A DNA stretch of 7,793 bases from PCC-9228 sp964477525 (GTDB taxonomy: Bacteria > Cyanobacteriota > Cyanobacteriia > Cyanobacteriales > PCC-9228), in NCBI GenBank assembly GCA_964477525.1, contig CAYZHY010000158.1, positions 1 through 7,793 of the forward strand. The letters are read 5' to 3'. The notes below the pieces were generated by a model. It did not search any database and was not told the origin of the DNA. It saw only the letters and a program-made list of their open reading frames with translations. Shown here piece after piece: positions 6,311 to 7,793 of this stretch (position 1 is the first letter of the stretch; each line of letters opens with the position of its first letter). The position numbers were made by a program, and so were the translations under genes.

Positions 6311-6721
6311 ATGAACTATCCTATCCAGAAATCCGAAGCCGAATGGAAACAACAGCTCACCGAAGAACAGTTTCGAGTAACGCGCAAACAAGGCACCGAA
6401 AGGCCGTTTACCGGTGAATATTACAACAAAAAAGACAAAGGGATTTACAAATGCATTTGCTGCGGCAACGAACTGTTTAGTTCCGATACCAAATACGACT
6501 CCGGCACGGGTTGGCCCAGTTTTTGGGCACCAATTTCCGAGGAAAAAGTAGCCAAAGAAACCGACCGCAGCTTATTCATGACCCGTACAGAAGTGCTTTG
6601 TTCTGCCTGTGGCGCTCATTTGGGTCACGTTTTTGACGACGGTCCGGCACCTACGGGTCAGCGCTACTGCATGAACTCCGTTGCCCTGGATTTTACGCCA
6701 GATAATAAGTCTGAGAGTTAG
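6311..6721 (+). CDS. msrB: peptide-methionine (R)-S-oxide reductase
   Basis: Reduces the R-epimer of methionine sulfoxide in proteins, repairing oxidative damage in the cytoplasm. It has 136 residues, the usual single-domain MsrB length. The zinc ligands are two Cys pairs: C48/C51 (YKCICCGNELF) and C97/C100 (CSACGAHLGHVF). The catalytic cysteine is C120 in RYCMNSVAL. Other family marks are GTGWPSFW (65-72) and HVFDDGPAPTGQRYC (106-120). The resolving cysteine found in E. coli MsrB (SGCGWPSF) is replaced by T66, so this is the one-Cys type known from plant plastid MSRB1. C50, an extra cysteine between the zinc ligands, is not part of the usual pattern. The ATG at 6311 fits the family start, with no Shine-Dalgarno. 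The gene stands alone, divergent from the small membrane protein and convergent with the pentapeptide-repeat gene. Confidence 0.97.
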   Translation: MNYPIQKSEAEWKQQLTEEQFRVTRKQGTERPFTGEYYNKKDKGIYKCICCGNELFSSDTKYDSGTGWPSFWAPISEEKVAKETDRSLFMTRTEVLCSACGAHLGHVFDDGPAPTGQRYCMNSVALDFTPDNKSES

Positions 6722-6737
6722 TTAGGCGTACTGAGTG

Positions 6738-6777
6738 TACCGAGCGTGGGAGCTTGGGAGCGTGGGAGCTTGGGAGA
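6738..6777. repeat. octamer array, GTGGGAGC/TTGGGAGC x4
   Basis: The units are GTGGGAGC (6746-6753), TTGGGAGC (6754-6761), GTGGGAGC (6762-6769) and TTGGGAGA (6770-6777). This is the reverse complement of the array at 19-60. The 16 bp TACCGAGCGTGGGAGC (6738-6753) is an exact inverted copy of 49-64. The array lies in the gap between the convergent msrB and pentapeptide-repeat genes. Reading frames through it are low-complexity and were not called as genes. Confidence 0.9.
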
Positions 6778-6805
6778 TACAATTGGTTGTTTTATGCGAC
6801 CCACC

Positions 6806-6845
6806 GATGCCCCGACGCACCGATGCCCCGACGCCCCGACGCCCC
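6806..6845. repeat. second octamer array, GAYGCMCC x5
   Basis: Five contiguous 8-bp units are present: GATGCCCC (6806-6813), GACGCACC (6814-6821), GATGCCCC (6822-6829), GACGCCCC (6830-6837) and GACGCCCC (6838-6845). The unit differs from the neighbouring array but has the same period. It ends 11 bp before the 3' end of the pentapeptide-repeat gene. Confidence 0.88.
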
Positions 6846-6856
6846 CATGCTCTCCA

Positions 6857-7612
6857 TTAAAACAAAAACTGCAAAATCAATCCCCCGACAGAACCGACAA
6901 ATCGTTCTACTTGCTGCCCGAAATTATCGGAATCATCTTTCATATCTTCCAAACGTTCTACAAGCTTGGATGCCGTTTGTTGGGCTTCTGGATTTCCTTC
7001 TCGTTCGTAAATTTTGAGGGCTGTTTTGGCATATTCTAGAGAGGCATCTTGATTGCCCAAGCGTAACATGGCAAGACTAATTCCCATATAAGAAGGAGCA
7101 AAGGAATCGTCTTGCGCGATCGCGCGTTCGAAATAGTCAATCGCTTTTTCGTAATTGCCCCCTTGGGCTTCATTCATGCCCCAATCATGGAACAGTTCGG
7201 CATTGCCCACCTGGGGAGGCAACCCTACCGCATCTTTTAAATAGGCAGTGTTGAGATTGGTATCTTCTATTACTGTATTCAGCAAGTAAGCCCTACGCAA
7301 ATCTGTATCGATCAGTTTTGCACCAGTTAAGTCGGCTCCCCGGAGATTGGCACCGTATAGGGTAGCACCGCTGAGGTCAGCACCGCTAAGGTTGGCTCCC
7401 CGCAAGTCGGCTCTCGATAAGTTGGCTCCCCGCAAATCGGCATTTTGTAGGTCGGCGCGGGTGAGGCTAGCATGGGCTAAACCCGCATCAATGAGGTTGC
7501 ATTCCGTGCATTCTTGGGTGGAAAGAAGTTGCTGCAAATCCTCTATGCTTTCTGCTTTTACTGGGAACGCCGTGAGAAAAAGAGCGGTTGTGGCTAAGGG
7601 AATAACTTTCAT
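6857..7612 (-). CDS. secreted pentapeptide-repeat protein with TPR domain
   Basis: Predicted exported protein of 251 residues with no known activity. Residues 1-20 form a signal peptide (MKVIPLATTALFLTAFPVKA) with a likely cut before E21, so it should act in the periplasm or thylakoid lumen. A CTEC motif (35-38) precedes about 16 pentapeptide repeats of the A(D/N)LXX type (roughly 42-127), which fold as a right-handed beta-helix. Residues 139-208 contain tetratricopeptide helices (NYEKAIDYFERAIAQDDSFAPSY and the next pair). The last residues (FVGSVGGLILQFLF) are hydrophobic. The ATG at 7612 is preferred over a non-ATG start at 7636, because it begins the signal peptide and GGAG lies 5 nt upstream. 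Such proteins are common in cyanobacteria, where they probably serve as protein-binding scaffolds; this is inference. The gene converges on msrB, with two repeat arrays between. Confidence 0.9.
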   Translation of the reverse strand: MKVIPLATTALFLTAFPVKAESIEDLQQLLSTQECTECNLIDAGLAHASLTRADLQNADLRGANLSRADLRGANLSGADLSGATLYGANLRGADLTGAKLIDTDLRRAYLLNTVIEDTNLNTAYLKDAVGLPPQVGNAELFHDWGMNEAQGGNYEKAIDYFERAIAQDDSFAPSYMGISLAMLRLGNQDASLEYAKTALKIYEREGNPEAQQTASKLVERLEDMKDDSDNFGQQVERFVGSVGGLILQFLF

Positions 7613-7617
7613 ACCTT

Positions 7618-7621
7618 CTCC
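7618..7621 (-). promoter_or_regulatory. Shine-Dalgarno of the pentapeptide-repeat gene
   Basis: On the minus strand GGAG is followed by AAGGT and the ATG at 7612. It supports the start that exposes the signal peptide, against the in-frame upstream codon at 7636, which the site would leave inside the coding region. Confidence 0.65.
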
Positions 7622-7716
7622 TATAAATCGATGCAAGTTACATAAAATTGTTTATTGTTGAACGAAATTTGCCCATCAAACCAGTTAAAATGAATTTTAT
7701 CGCCCCACTTTTCGAT

Positions 7717-7725
7717 CTTATACCA
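7717..7725 (-). promoter_or_regulatory. candidate extended -10 promoter of the pentapeptide-repeat gene
   Basis: Read on the minus strand, TGGTATAAG combines the TGn extension with TATAAG, a 5/6 match to TATAAT. No good -35 is visible, as is often the case with extended -10 promoters. The leader would be about 98 nt. The surrounding GAATTTGGTATAAG could instead belong to a dispersed repeat. Confidence 0.3.
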
Positions 7726-7793
7726 AATTCGTACTGCGAAGACCCGAAAAATTCCCCCACCTCACCACCTGCAGTCTTGTTCGGTCTCATCCC

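Larger units (their letters stand above)
509..7123. repeat. ten dispersed HIP1 palindromes (GCGATCGC)
   Basis: Exact copies lie at 509-516, 1096-1103, 3545-3552, 3637-3644, 3822-3829, 4721-4728, 5297-5304, 5583-5590, 6242-6249 and 7116-7123. Seven are inside genes and three are intergenic. HIP1 over-representation is a known mark of many cyanobacterial genomes and is the main taxonomic clue here. Confidence 0.95.

Noticed and set aside
6746..7039. Plus-strand reading frames of 97 and 87 codons through the repeat arrays
   Set aside because: The products are low-complexity translations of the octamers, followed by antisense of the pentapeptide-repeat gene.
7330..7470. 15-bp quasi-periodic DNA repeats, considered as a CRISPR-like or tandem array
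   Set aside because: They come from the codons of the pentapeptide repeats (five residues per unit) and have no unique spacers.
7723..7793. Possible start of a further gene at the right edge
   Set aside because: No open frame with a start, ribosome binding site or recognisable product was seen in these 71 bases.

Overview
The window looks like a piece of a cyanobacterial chromosome. Three things point there: ten copies of the palindrome GCGATCGC (HIP1) in 7.8 kb, where about 0.1 would be expected by chance; a carotenoid oxygenase closely resembling the cyanobacterial apocarotenoid-15,15'-oxygenase; and a secreted pentapeptide-repeat/TPR protein of a type common in cyanobacteria. No rRNA, tRNA, CRISPR array or intact transposase was found.

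Layout. Positions 1-82 hold a tandem octamer repeat just past the 3' end of asnS. On the minus strand, an apocarotenoid oxygenase gene (1516-3021) is followed after 41 bp by asnS (83-1474), so the two are probably co-transcribed. A 668-bp divergent intergenic region (3022-3689) has direct repeats, hairpins and a candidate promoter. On the plus strand, a radical SAM protein with a half SPASM domain (3690-4616) overlaps a family 2 glycosyltransferase (4613-5602) by ATGA, and the glycosyltransferase Shine-Dalgarno lies inside the last radical SAM codons. A stem-loop (5674-5713) separates this pair from a convergent small two-helix membrane protein that starts with TTG (5709-5960, minus). A 350-bp divergent region (5961-6310) contains a cluster of inverted repeats that could be a structured RNA or an old mobile-element end. 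The plus-strand msrB (6311-6721) converges on a secreted pentapeptide-repeat/TPR gene (6857-7612, minus), and two octamer repeat arrays sit between them. Positions 7613-7793 hold the leader and a candidate promoter for the last gene.

How the genes work together. asnS and msrB are housekeeping genes (Asn-tRNA charging, repair of oxidised methionine). The carotenoid oxygenase would make retinal from apocarotenals. The most interesting unit is the tightly coupled radical SAM/glycosyltransferase pair: the coupling implies a shared pathway, but the substrate cannot be read from the sequence. A radical SAM enzyme and a GT2 enzyme also work together in mycofactocin maturation (MftC/MftF), which is a precedent and not an assignment. 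No clear precursor peptide was found beside the pair.
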